From: Vibrio sp. Hep-1b-8
GTDB taxonomy: Bacteria > Pseudomonadota > Gammaproteobacteria > Enterobacterales > Vibrionaceae
Length of the DNA: 64,000 bases
Direction of reading: 5' to 3'
Assembly: GCF_006124995.1 (NCBI RefSeq)
Contig: NZ_QEWN01000129.1
Span: forward strand, 1-64,000
This document shows, one piece after another, positions 28,571 through 36,264 of this stretch. Within the stretch, counting starts at the first letter, position 1. Each line of letters starts with the position of its first letter. A model generated the notes under the pieces. The model ran no database searches and was not told the DNA's origin. It saw only the letters and a program-made list of their open reading frames with translations. A program made the translations under genes and the position numbers.

Positions 28571-28596
28571 AAGCGGCACCTTTTGGTGCCGCTTTT
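28571..28596 (+). terminator. Hairpin between the two Hsp70 genes
   Basis: AAGCGGCACC and GGTGCCGCTT around a TTTT loop: a perfect 10-bp stem 6 bp after the first stop, with only a short T run (TTTTCC). It may partly terminate transcription or protect the upstream mRNA, lowering expression of the second Hsp70. Confidence 0.75.
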
Positions 28597-28625
28597 CCTT
28601 ATCTCGTAAACAAGGGTTTTGTTCT

Positions 28626-31448
28626 ATGGCATCGCCTCGTTTTTTAGTCGGTATCGATTTAGGTACAACCAATACGGTTGTCGCATTCTGTGAAATTACT
28701 GACGACCTACAACATTCCAATGTGTCCCTGTTCGACATTGACCAGCTTATCGGACCTGGCGAAGTGGTTAGAAAGCCGCTTCTTCCCTCTTTTCGCTACC
28801 ATCCCGCACAAGGTCAGATATCTCCGCTTGATTTGACATTACCTTGGGACGAGCAGCCCGTTGCTGGCGATATTCCCCATGTCATTATCGGCGAATGGGC
28901 TCGTGAACTGGGCGCCAAAGTAGAAGGCCGTCAGGTATCAAGTGCTAAAAGCTGGTTATCACACCAAGCGGTCGATCGCCGCTCTGATATTCTTCCTTGG
29001 GCAGGAGCAACAGATGTCGACAAAGTATCGCCGGTCATCGCCAGTGCCAGCTATCTCAACCATATTCGACAAGCATGGAACTACCGTCATCCTAGTAATA
29101 AGCTGGAAGACCAAGATGTCGTCGTAACCGTTCCTGCATCATTTGACGAAACCGCGCGTAAGTTGACCCTAGAAGCCGCTCAACTGGCCGGACTGGACAA
29201 GATCGTCTTACTCGAAGAGCCTCAAGCCGTTTGCTACGATTGGTATGCACGCCACCAGCACAGTGCTGCCGATGAATTGAAACAACTGCCCTTAATATTG
29301 GTGTGTGATGTGGGCGGTGGTACTACCGATTTGAGTTTAATCGAAGCTCGCTTCAACCCCGATGCCAACCATGACGAAGCACTAAATCTCGATCGTATAG
29401 GCGTTGGTGAACATCTAATACTGGGGGGGGATAACCTCGATCTCGCCCTAGCTCACTTAGCAGAACAGCGATTCAGCCAAAGTAAAAAACTCAATGCAGC
29501 TAGCTTAACCAAGCTTATTCAGCAAACACGCAAAGCAAAAGAAAACCTGCTTTCTTCTGACGCACCTGAAGAAGTTAAAATTACTATGTTGGGTAGCGGC
29601 TCCAAGCTGCTTGGTGGCACCAAAAGTATTGCAATCAGCAAAGAGGAAGTTCACCAAATCGCACTCGATGGTTTCTTCCCTCTCTCCGACTTTAACCACA
29701 CACCCGATAAGAGACGAAGCGCCGTTGTCGAGTTTGGCCTGCCTTATGTCGCCGATCCTGCTGTTAGTAAGCACATCGCTGAATTCCTAAATCAACACCA
29801 GCAAGTTTCCTATGCCGCACTAAACCAGCAAGATGAATCCCAACCGGCTATCCCTGTAGGGCTTCTACTCAACGGGGGCGTGTTCAACAGTGAACTCGTG
29901 ACTGAACGTGTGACTAGGCTTCTCAACAACTGGCGAGGTTCGGCGGTTACTGTACTCGACAACCCTCATCCTGACTGGTCTGTCGCACTGGGTGCTGTCG
30001 CCTTTGGCAAAGCACGCCGTGGCGCTCAGTTAAAGATTGGTGGTGGTGCAGCCCGTTCTTACTTTTTGCATCTGCAAGAAAAGAACAAAATGGGCAAAGC
30101 ATTATGTCTATTAGCCAAAGGAACGGAAGAAGGGCATGAAATCCGCCTAAGCGGACGTCGCTTCTCTCTCACTTTGGGTGAGCCCGTTCGTTTCAATCTT
30201 CTCACCACGACTCACGATACACTTGCTAACAAGACGGCCATCCAGAACGGTGTTATGGTTGATGTCGAACCTGACCTATTTGCGCCTCTTCCCCCTTACA
30301 TCTCTACTTTGCAAGGCGAAGGGGTTGAGCTGCAGGCTAACCAAAAAGAGCGTGTTGAAGTGCAATTGGCTTGCCAGTTGACGGAAGTAGGCACACTTAA
30401 AATGGAGTGTGTTCATACTGAAGATGACACCAAGCGCTGGGCTGTGGAATTCGAAGTCCGTAATCAAAAAGCCGAACAAGACCAACAGCAAGCACTGCAT
30501 CCTCGATTGAATGAATGCAAAGAGCTGATTGCTCGTATCTACAGTGGCAATAAAAAAAGCGCTGAATCGAATGAGATTAAGACACTTGCGAAAGATTTAG
30601 AGAAAAAACTGGGTAAGCGCGACGATTGGGACTTCACCACGCTGCGTCAGTTGTTTGATTCCTTTGCACTCGGCCGCAAACGTCGACGTCGCTCAGAGCA
30701 ACACGAGAAAAACTGGCTTCGTCTTGCGGGTTTTGCGATGCGACCTGGCTTTGGCGATGCCACTGACTCTTGGCGGATCGAGCAAGTGTGGGGACTCTAC
30801 CAGCAAGGTATTCAATTCAAAAACCATCAGGGATGGACTGACTGGTGGGTATTCTGGCGTCGCATCGCTGGTGGATTAAACCAAGAACAGCAGGAAACGA
30901 TTTTAGCAGACATTGCAAAATACCTTCATCCAGGCGCGATGAAGAACCCTCAATCAGCGAAAGCAGCGCAAGATATGGGCTATGAGTCCATGGTTCGCTT
31001 GGCAGCCTCTCTTGAGCATCTTGAGGTCGAAGATAAGGTTTTACTTGCGTCATGGTTTTTAAGCAAGGCCATCAACTTTAACCAGTTTGAACAGGCTCAC
31101 TGGTGGGCGCTAGGTCGACTCGCATCACGTACTCCCCTTTATGGCAGCCAACACGCCGTCATTTCTCGCGAGCAAGTGGAACAGTGGTTACCTAAATTAC
31201 TTGAACAAAACTGGCAGAAAGAACCAATGATCGCTTTTGCTGCGGTGATGATTTGCCGCAAGACGGGCGATCGCCTATTCGATATTAGCGACGATGTCCG
31301 AGCTCAAGTCATAGCGAAGCTAAAACAGAGTAAGGTTCCCGACTCATGGCTCCTTCTGGTTGAACAGGTCAAGGCGTTGTCCGACAGTGAATCCAAACGA
31401 GTATTCGGTGACGCACTTCCAAGTGGTCTGACACTGGTTCACCACTAA
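28626..31448 (+). CDS. Hsp70-family protein with DUF3731 C-terminal region (second of pair)
   Basis: 940 aa from the ATG at 28626 (MASPRFLVGIDLGTTNTV). A longer open frame upstream would overlap the first gene's tail and the hairpin and is rejected. The Hsp70 ATPase motifs GIDLGTTNT, VCDVGGGTTDLSLIEA and LLNGGVFNSELV are intact. After about residue 615 a helical region (ELIARIYSGNKKSAES, WEFTTLRQLFD-like) with many Trp residues fits DUF3731, found only in such large Hsp70 relatives. It is related to but clearly diverged from its upstream neighbour. Role unknown. Confidence 0.92.
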   Translation: MASPRFLVGIDLGTTNTVVAFCEITDDLQHSNVSLFDIDQLIGPGEVVRKPLLPSFRYHPAQGQISPLDLTLPWDEQPVAGDIPHVIIGEWARELGAKVEGRQVSSAKSWLSHQAVDRRSDILPWAGATDVDKVSPVIASASYLNHIRQAWNYRHPSNKLEDQDVVVTVPASFDETARKLTLEAAQLAGLDKIVLLEEPQAVCYDWYARHQHSAADELKQLPLILVCDVGGGTTDLSLIEARFNPDANHDEALNLDRIGVGEHLILGGDNLDLALAHLAEQRFSQSKKLNAASLTKLIQQTRKAKENLLSSDAPEEVKITMLGSGSKLLGGTKSIAISKEEVHQIALDGFFPLSDFNHTPDKRRSAVVEFGLPYVADPAVSKHIAEFLNQHQQVSYAALNQQDESQPAIPVGLLLNGGVFNSELVTERVTRLLNNWRGSAVTVLDNPHPDWSVALGAVAFGKARRGAQLKIGGGAARSYFLHLQEKNKMGKALCLLAKGTEEGHEIRLSGRRFSLTLGEPVRFNLLTTTHDTLANKTAIQNGVMVDVEPDLFAPLPPYISTLQGEGVELQANQKERVEVQLACQLTEVGTLKMECVHTEDDTKRWAVEFEVRNQKAEQDQQQALHPRLNECKELIARIYSGNKKSAESNEIKTLAKDLEKKLGKRDDWDFTTLRQLFDSFALGRKRRRRSEQHEKNWLRLAGFAMRPGFGDATDSWRIEQVWGLYQQGIQFKNHQGWTDWWVFWRRIAGGLNQEQQETILADIAKYLHPGAMKNPQSAKAAQDMGYESMVRLAASLEHLEVEDKVLLASWFLSKAINFNQFEQAHWWALGRLASRTPLYGSQHAVISREQVEQWLPKLLEQNWQKEPMIAFAAVMICRKTGDRLFDISDDVRAQVIAKLKQSKVPDSWLLLVEQVKALSDSESKRVFGDALPSGLTLVHH

Positions 31449-31456
31449 CCAGATTG

Positions 31457-31484
31457 CAGACAGCCTTATGCTTGGCTGTCTGCA
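31457..31484 (+). terminator. Stem-loop after the Hsp70 operon
   Basis: GCAGACAGCC and GGCTGTCTGC form a 10-bp stem with an 8-base loop. No T-run follows, so it may stabilise the mRNA end or act with Rho rather than terminate alone. Confidence 0.6.
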
Positions 31485-31551
31485 TCAAACATTCCTCTAG
31501 CCAGCTACTGAAATTACTCGTAATATCTTCTTTTTACGACGTAAACAGCGC

Positions 31552-31818
31552 ATGAAAAAAGAGAACTTAATCGGCTTACTCACTGCCTCAGTTAGTCTGC
31601 TGGCACTTATCTATCTGCTTGCGGGCGATTCTCACTTTCCGATCATTCAATGGCCTTATCAAGCGCTTCAGGGACTGGTCTTCTCCTTTGTATGGGGATT
31701 CGGTGTTTCCGCCAGCGTCGGTTACGCTTATTCCATTTTGCTCACACTCGGTGTGTGCATCATTTTCTTCGCTATCGGGCATAAGTTGACGCGAGTCCTC
31801 ACAAGCAGTAGGAAGTAG
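31552..31818 (+). CDS. Small hypothetical membrane protein
   Basis: 88 aa starting MKKENLIGLLTASVSLLALIY. Two or three membrane segments (about residues 7-25, 38-54 and 58-80) and a basic C-terminal end (HKLTRVLTSSRK) that probably faces the cytoplasm. No family is recognised. It lies between the Hsp70 operon and a DMT transporter, on the same strand, about 100 bp from the former. Confidence 0.6.
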   Translation: MKKENLIGLLTASVSLLALIYLLAGDSHFPIIQWPYQALQGLVFSFVWGFGVSASVGYAYSILLTLGVCIIFFAIGHKLTRVLTSSRK

Positions 31819-31874
31819 ACGCTTGTTACATTTTAACTAAGGAGAGTAATATCGTTATTCGATCAGCCACATGG

Positions 31875-32744
31875 ATGCTTGGCACCTTGTTCTCTTTCTG
31901 CTTGATGGCCGTTGGTGCTAGAGAGTTAAGTGGGCAACTCGGCACTTTTCAGGTTTTGTTTTTCCGTGGTTTGATAGCCTTAACGATCATATCCATCGTC
32001 ATCCTAGTCACTCAGCAACAGCACTTAATTTATACCAAGCGACTAAAGCTTCATACGGTACGCAATCTCTTTCACTTCGCAGGTCAATACGGGTGGTTTA
32101 TTGGTATTGGCTTGCTTCCTCTTGCTCAAGTATTTGCCATTGAATTTACCGTCCCCCTGTGGACAGCGATTATTGCCGCCCTATTTTTAGCAGAGCAACT
32201 CACCAAGCGTAAGCTAGTCGCTATGACTTTGGGGTTTGGCGGCGTGCTTTTCATAGTCAAACCAGGATTCGAAATCGTGACTCCCGCAGCATTAATCGTG
32301 CTCGCGTCAGCCGTTTGCTACGCCGTATCTCACTCATCAACAAAATCCCTTGCTCGCACAGAGCACCCACTAACGATATTGTTTTTGATGTGTTTAATTC
32401 AGTTGCCAGTGAGTTTCTCACTCGCCGTCCCTGATTGGCAATTTCCCGCAGGCAGCCAATGGTTTTGGCTAGCCATTATTGGGGTGACAGCCCTCTCCGC
32501 CCACTACTGTATGACCAAAGCACTTCAATTAGCCGATGTTTCCATCGTAGTGACGATGGATTTTTTGCGTTTACCTGTTATCGCTCTGGTGGGCGTTGTT
32601 CTCTATGCAGAAGAATTCCAAATCTCACTTCTGGCTGGCGCATTACTGATGTTAGCGGGCAATCTGATCAACCTATACCAAGCAAAAAAAACCTATCATG
32701 CACAAAGATTGTCCCTCAGAGAGCGTTTGCGTAACAGAATTTAA
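31875..32744 (+). CDS. EamA/DMT-family transporter
   Basis: 289 aa with about nine or ten membrane segments in two EamA repeats (for example FRGLIALTIISIVILV and LLAGALLMLAGNLINLYQ). The family exports metabolites; the substrate is unknown. The ATG at 31875 has no ribosome-binding site and cuts into the first membrane helix. A good AAGGAGAG lies at 31838-31846, and the frame is open back to 31812 with codons for IVIRSATW before the ATG, but no ATG, GTG or TTG. A non-canonical ATC (31851) or ATT (31857) start is therefore possible. Confidence 0.85.
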   Translation: MLGTLFSFCLMAVGARELSGQLGTFQVLFFRGLIALTIISIVILVTQQQHLIYTKRLKLHTVRNLFHFAGQYGWFIGIGLLPLAQVFAIEFTVPLWTAIIAALFLAEQLTKRKLVAMTLGFGGVLFIVKPGFEIVTPAALIVLASAVCYAVSHSSTKSLARTEHPLTILFLMCLIQLPVSFSLAVPDWQFPAGSQWFWLAIIGVTALSAHYCMTKALQLADVSIVVTMDFLRLPVIALVGVVLYAEEFQISLLAGALLMLAGNLINLYQAKKTYHAQRLSLRERLRNRI

Positions 32745-32890
32745 CCTATTGAGTAAGTTCCGTATTTTTTGCCGAAATGTTAACTCATCCCCAACCTAGG
32801 TCAACGGAGATTTATATTGATGAAAAAATCCGTTAAGCTCCACACCATAAGTTAGTTAGGATCAAATTGTTGTTGGTTAGTCGCTCTATC

Positions 32891-33223
32891 ATGATCGCAT
32901 TCATCGTTACATTGGCTCTGCTCTTCAGCAGCGCTATCGTGAGCGTGCAAGCTAGCGAACCTAACGCTGAATCAACATTTTTATCCTTAGACAGCAGTAA
33001 AAACCACTACCAGATCCACCCTGTTCAATGCCCTAAACTAGTGAGCTATAGCCAAGCTTCCGGTCATCATTGTTGTGCTTCAATCTGCCTGCTCAAGTTA
33101 CCAACGACGCAGTCTATTTCTATCGGTGTTCAAGAAATGCCGACACTGACCCCTCGCTATCTTGATGATATTGGCAAGGCTATCACACGTTCAAAAACCT
33201 TATTTCGTCCTCCTATCACTTAA
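32891..33223 (+). CDS. Small secreted Cys/His-rich hypothetical protein
   Basis: 110 aa from the ATG at 32891 (MIAFIVTLALLFSSAIVSVQAS), a signal peptide cleaved near residue 22. A TTG at 32867 would add eight residues. The mature part has a Cys near residue 46 and the cluster HHCCASIC, and ends KTLFRPPIT. Such Cys/His clusters and RPP-like tails occur in small periplasmic metal-related proteins, but no family is firmly recognised. It ends 76 bp before a dsbA-like gene on the same strand, and disulphide formation may link the two. Confidence 0.6.
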   Translation: MIAFIVTLALLFSSAIVSVQASEPNAESTFLSLDSSKNHYQIHPVQCPKLVSYSQASGHHCCASICLLKLPTTQSISIGVQEMPTLTPRYLDDIGKAITRSKTLFRPPIT

Positions 33224-33299
33224 ACCTAGATTCAATTTTCCTGCCTCCCACTGTAAGGCAATCTATCTATTTACTTATTGAATTCATTAGGAATAAGCA

Positions 33300-33899
33300 A
33301 TGAAAAAAATATTATTATTCTTCACTACTATGATGTTTTCGCTTGCTGTAAACGCTGCGCAATTTGAACAAGGCACTCACTACAAAGTGTTGGAAGAACC
33401 AAAATCATCAACCTCGAAAGTAACCGAGTTCTTTTCCTTCTACTGCCCGCATTGTTACAACTTCGAGCCAGTGATTAATCAGTTGAAAGCGAGCCTTCCC
33501 GAGGGCACAAAGCTAGAAAAAGTACACGTTGCCTTCATGGGGAACGACATGGCTGTGCCTATGGCAAAATCATACGCCACCATGGTTGCACTAGACGCTG
33601 AGGAAACCATGGTCCCCGCTATGTTTAAACAAATCCATGAACTGAAAGCTCCTCCTAAAGATGAGCAGGCTCTTCGCCAAGTGTTTGTTGACAATGGTAT
33701 CGATGGTAAAAAATTCGATTCTGCGTATAACAGTTTCGTCGTTAATTCAATGCAACGTGGTTTTGACAAACAGTTCAACAAGAGCACGCTAACTGGCGTG
33801 CCAGGGGTTGTGGTCAACAATAAGTATCTCGTTAAAACAGAACAGATCGGCAGCTTCGAAGAATACAGCCAGTTGGTCAACTACCTACTCACACTTTAA
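33300..33899 (+). CDS. dsbA: DsbA-family thiol:disulphide oxidoreductase
   Basis: 199 aa. Signal peptide ([19 protein letters not shown]), then a thioredoxin fold with an inserted helical domain. The active site is [13 protein letters not shown] (CPHC, as in DsbA), and the cis-proline loop is LTGVPGVVV. It introduces disulphide bonds into periplasmic proteins and would be reoxidised by DsbB. Vibrios often carry another DsbA elsewhere, so this could be the main or an additional enzyme. Own terminator downstream. Confidence 0.9.
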   Translation: MKKILLFFTTMMFSLAVNAAQFEQGTHYKVLEEPKSSTSKVTEFFSFYCPHCYNFEPVINQLKASLPEGTKLEKVHVAFMGNDMAVPMAKSYATMVALDAEETMVPAMFKQIHELKAPPKDEQALRQVFVDNGIDGKKFDSAYNSFVVNSMQRGFDKQFNKSTLTGVPGVVVNNKYLVKTEQIGSFEEYSQLVNYLLTL

Positions 33900-33917
33900 A
33901 CTTGAAAATATACGCGA

Positions 33918-33946
33918 AAGCCAGAGCGACACTGCTCTGGCTTTTT
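33918..33946 (+). terminator. Terminator after dsbA
   Basis: AAGCCAGAGC and GCTCTGGCTT around a six-base loop, followed by five T. It also lies just past the minus-strand lipoprotein gene. Confidence 0.9.
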
Positions 33947-33962
33947 CACTTTCGACGCCCCG

Positions 33963-34142
33963 CTAGCAGCGTCCTTTTTTGGCTTGACCTGGCGGACAGA
34001 AGGTTGAGTTTGAGTCGGAGCTTGACGATGACTCTTTATTCGAAACCTTAACTTCAACATCGCGATACTCACCTTCGACACGGTTAATTTGGCAACCAGA
34101 AACAAAAATACTCACCGCAAGCGTTAACCATAAATTTTTCAT
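33963..34142 (-). CDS. Small lipoprotein
   Basis: 59 aa with an AGGAG site 8 bp before its ATG at 34142. The N terminus MKNLWLTLAVSIFVSGCQ has a lipobox (VSGC, lipid-modified Cys17). The mature part is short: an acidic segment (VEGEYRDVEVKV), a serine run (SSSSSD) and a C-terminal CPPGQAKKGRC with two cysteines that could form a disulphide. Family unknown. It is convergent with dsbA and shares the terminator region. A longer antisense-frame reading here has no such signals. Confidence 0.8.
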   Translation of the reverse strand: MKNLWLTLAVSIFVSGCQINRVEGEYRDVEVKVSNKESSSSSDSNSTFCPPGQAKKGRC

Positions 34143-34260
34143 TCTTTGAACTCCTATTTTTTGCGCAGACTTTAATGCCTTGTGGCGCTACTATGTCATT
34201 GAGCGGTTAACTTGTGTTTTGCTCTGGTCAGAAGCGCAATTATTAAAGGAGAAGATCACA

Positions 34261-34617
34261 GTGGCTTTGGAAAGATTTGATAACATTTACCATCGAGCGG
34301 CTCAGCGTAAAGGTGGTGAACAGCAGTTGGAATCCTTGCTATCTCGCCCGTTATCTGCCGAGCAACTGCGGAAAATCGGTGATGACTGTTGGTTTTAAAG
34401 TTGAGCCCTTATTGATGCTGTCTGATGAGCAATGGGACAATAAAGCCGCAAATCCAAGCATCATTCGCCATCACGCTAAAATCAGGTCAATACAGGCCAA
34501 TGCGCTAATGATTCATGAGGCGGCATTGGAGCATGGTACGTTCGCAAACATGGTCGCTGACTGGCCGAGATCAGTCAGACCATCGCCTACAGTACTGGTG
34601 ACAATCGAATCAGTTAG
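34261..34617 (+). pseudogene. Decayed DNA-3-methyladenine glycosylase I (Tag-like) gene
   Basis: A good AGGAGAA site and GTG start open a frame VALERFDNIYHRAAQRKGG...RKIGDDCW that ends at a TAA (34396-34398). A second frame picks up with FKVEPLLMLSDEQW and runs to LEHGTFANMVADWP. A third then gives EISQTIAYSTGDNRIS and a TAG at 34617. In order these match the N-terminal, middle and extreme C-terminal parts of the Vibrio Tag-like glycosylase, from memory of that family. Two internal deletions with frame changes removed the rest, including most of the helix-hairpin-helix catalytic core. The gene should be non-functional. Confidence 0.8.
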
Positions 34618-35157
34618 TCGCCACTGTTCACGCGTCATTCTATATAGACAATGGCGCTTAAGCTCATGACCAGTCGGCAATTTCGGGTGGTCAAAATCTT
34701 GCCCAGTGTTGAGCATGCCTATTTTTTCCATCACTCTTTGCGAAGGAACATTGGTCAAAGCTGTAAATGAATAAACCTGTTCAAGGTTAAGTTGCCTGAA
34801 CGCATAATCTAACGCCGCACAAGCCGCTTCGGGGGCGTAGCCTTTCCCCCAGTGATGAACATCAAGTCGCCAGCCAATCTCAACCAATGGTGCATTAGGG
34901 ATTCCACTGTCTTCTGCTTGCTGATGCAAGCCAACGAAGCCGATAAACTCTTGAGTCTGTTTGATCTCCAGCGCCCAAAATCCCCACCCGTTTAGATTGA
35001 TAAGTTGACGCATAACGTCTAGCTGCGAATCACTTTGCTCGCTAGTGAGGCGTGAGGGGAAATAGCGCATCACTTGTGGATCTGCATTCAATCGGCGATA
35101 GGGTTCTCTATCAGACTCACGCCACTGGCGAAGGATCAGTCGTGATGTTTCTATCAT
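34513..35157 (-). CDS. GNAT acetyltransferase (RimJ/RimL type) with an antisense-derived tail
   Basis: 214 aa. The acetyl-CoA-binding region is WRLDVHHWGKGYAPEAA, and the typical RimL-type features FTALTNVPSQRVMEKIGM and LYRMTREQW are intact. Such proteins normally end about residue 180. Here residues 181-214 (from LTDSIVTSTVGD on) are read antisense to the tail of the glycosylase pseudogene. The deletion that made the pseudogene probably removed the original stop. The catalytic fold looks complete, so the enzyme may still work. The substrate (a protein N terminus or small amine) is unknown. Confidence 0.85.
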   Translation of the reverse strand: MIETSRLILRQWRESDREPYRRLNADPQVMRYFPSRLTSEQSDSQLDVMRQLINLNGWGFWALEIKQTQEFIGFVGLHQQAEDSGIPNAPLVEIGWRLDVHHWGKGYAPEAACAALDYAFRQLNLEQVYSFTALTNVPSQRVMEKIGMLNTGQDFDHPKLPTGHELKRHCLYRMTREQWRLTDSIVTSTVGDGLTDLGQSATMFANVPCSNAAS

Positions 35158-35211
35158 ATATTCCTCTTACCTGCTGACTATCTTTATCCTTGCCTTAATC
35201 ACTGAGGAAGC

Positions 35212-35673
35212 CTAATCCTCTAGAGTTTTCAGTACCTTTTGACACAGGTTTTTTAGGACGATGAGCTCTTCAAGTTCTAATGGGATTTTGCACTTCATTT
35301 CTGCTGGAATCTGTAATGCTTGCTGCTTTAATTTGGCTCCAGAGTCAGTCAGTTTTAGTACTCGTACTCGTTCATCTTGCTCGCTACGTCCACGTATAAC
35401 AAACCCTTTGCTTTCTAAGCGTTTAAGAAGCGGCGTTAAGGTGCCTGAATCTAGGTGTAATCGACTACCGAGATCCTTAACATTGATACCATCACTCTCC
35501 CACAACACCATCATCACCAGGTACTGCGAATAGGTAAGATCTAAGTTTTCCAGCAATGGCCTATAGGTACGGATCACCGCATTGGCGGCGCTATAAAGTG
35601 GAAAACAGATTTGATTGTCGAGTAAAAGACTCTGTTCCGCACTGAATGAATTGTCACTTTCGCAGTAAGACAT
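35212..35673 (-). CDS. ohrR: OhrR, organic-peroxide-sensing MarR-family repressor
   Basis: 153 aa from the ATG at 35673 (MSYCESDNSFSAEQ); the longer open frame upstream runs through the shared promoter region. A winged-helix MarR domain is present (VKDLGSRLHLDSGTLTPLLKRLE, DERVRVLKLTDSG). The reactive cysteine expected of OhrR is in LLDNQICFPLYSAANAV. Oxidation of that Cys by organic hydroperoxides releases DNA. Divergent from ohr, with a 110-bp shared region, which fits autoregulation. Confidence 0.92.
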   Translation of the reverse strand: MSYCESDNSFSAEQSLLLDNQICFPLYSAANAVIRTYRPLLENLDLTYSQYLVMMVLWESDGINVKDLGSRLHLDSGTLTPLLKRLESKGFVIRGRSEQDERVRVLKLTDSGAKLKQQALQIPAEMKCKIPLELEELIVLKNLCQKVLKTLED

Positions 35674-35693
35674 GATACACCCAAAAAAATAAG

Positions 35694-35762
35694 TTGCGCA
35701 CAATATACTTGCATTCAACATAACTTTCGATATAAGATTGCTAGCAATTAGATTGCGCACAA
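35694..35762. promoter_or_regulatory. Candidate OhrR operators between ohrR and ohr
   Basis: TTGCGCACAA occurs twice in the same orientation, at 35694-35703 and 35753-35762, each itself a near-palindrome. A 12-bp palindrome ATTGCTAGCAAT lies at 35737-35748. Two equal sites near the two divergent starts suit a repressor controlling both genes. Assignment to OhrR is inference from position. Confidence 0.55.
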
Positions 35763-35783
35763 CTTAAATTAAGGATTTTCAGC

Positions 35784-36206
35784 ATGACGACGTTATACCA
35801 AACTCAAGCAACAGCATTGGCAGGCCGTAATGGTCAAGTTAAAACAGACGATGGTTTACTGGATTTAGAGCTTTCTTACCCTAAAGAGATGGGTGGCTCT
35901 GGTCTTGCCACTAATCCAGAACAATTATTCGCAGCCGGGTACTCTGCCTGTTTTTCTAACGCTATTCTTCACGTTGCACGAGAAGCAAAAGTTGCCTTGA
36001 AATCCGCCCCAGTGACAGCTCAAGTGGGTATTGGCCCGAACCAACAAGGTGGTTTTGCATTAACGGTAAGTTTAGCGGCAACGTTAGCGCTACCGCAGGA
36101 GCAAGCACTTGAGTTAGTGAAAGTGGCTCATCAAGTCTGCCCATATTCAAATGCTGTTCGTGGCAATATTGATGTTGCGGTTACAGTCAATGGCGAAGCG
36201 ATTTAA
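35784..36206 (+). CDS. ohr: Organic hydroperoxide reductase Ohr
   Basis: 140 aa Ohr/OsmC-family protein. The two redox cysteines are in FAAGYSACFSNAI and QVCPYSNAVRGN, and NPEQLFAAGY is typical. It reduces fatty-acid and other organic hydroperoxides with lipoyl-linked thiols as reductant. Controlled by the divergent ohrR by inference. ATTAAGGAT precedes the ATG. Confidence 0.96.
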   Translation: MTTLYQTQATALAGRNGQVKTDDGLLDLELSYPKEMGGSGLATNPEQLFAAGYSACFSNAILHVAREAKVALKSAPVTAQVGIGPNQQGGFALTVSLAATLALPQEQALELVKVAHQVCPYSNAVRGNIDVAVTVNGEAI

Positions 36207-36218
36207 ACGTGTTAAAAC

Positions 36219-36247
36219 AATAATGCCGACCTGAGGTCGGCATTATT
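36219..36247. terminator. Bidirectional terminator between ohr and metE
   Basis: AATAATGCCGACC and GGTCGGCATTATT form a 13-bp stem with a TGA loop, between convergent genes. Confidence 0.85.
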
Positions 36248-36264
36248 AGTTTTTCAGGGTAATT

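Noticed and set aside
28521..28625. N-terminal extension of the second Hsp70
   Set aside because: It would overlap the end of the first Hsp70 gene and the hairpin, and the residues do not resemble the family.
33896..34105. 69-codon minus-strand frame beside dsbA
   Set aside because: It overlaps the 59-residue lipoprotein in another frame; only the lipoprotein has a lipobox and ribosome-binding site.
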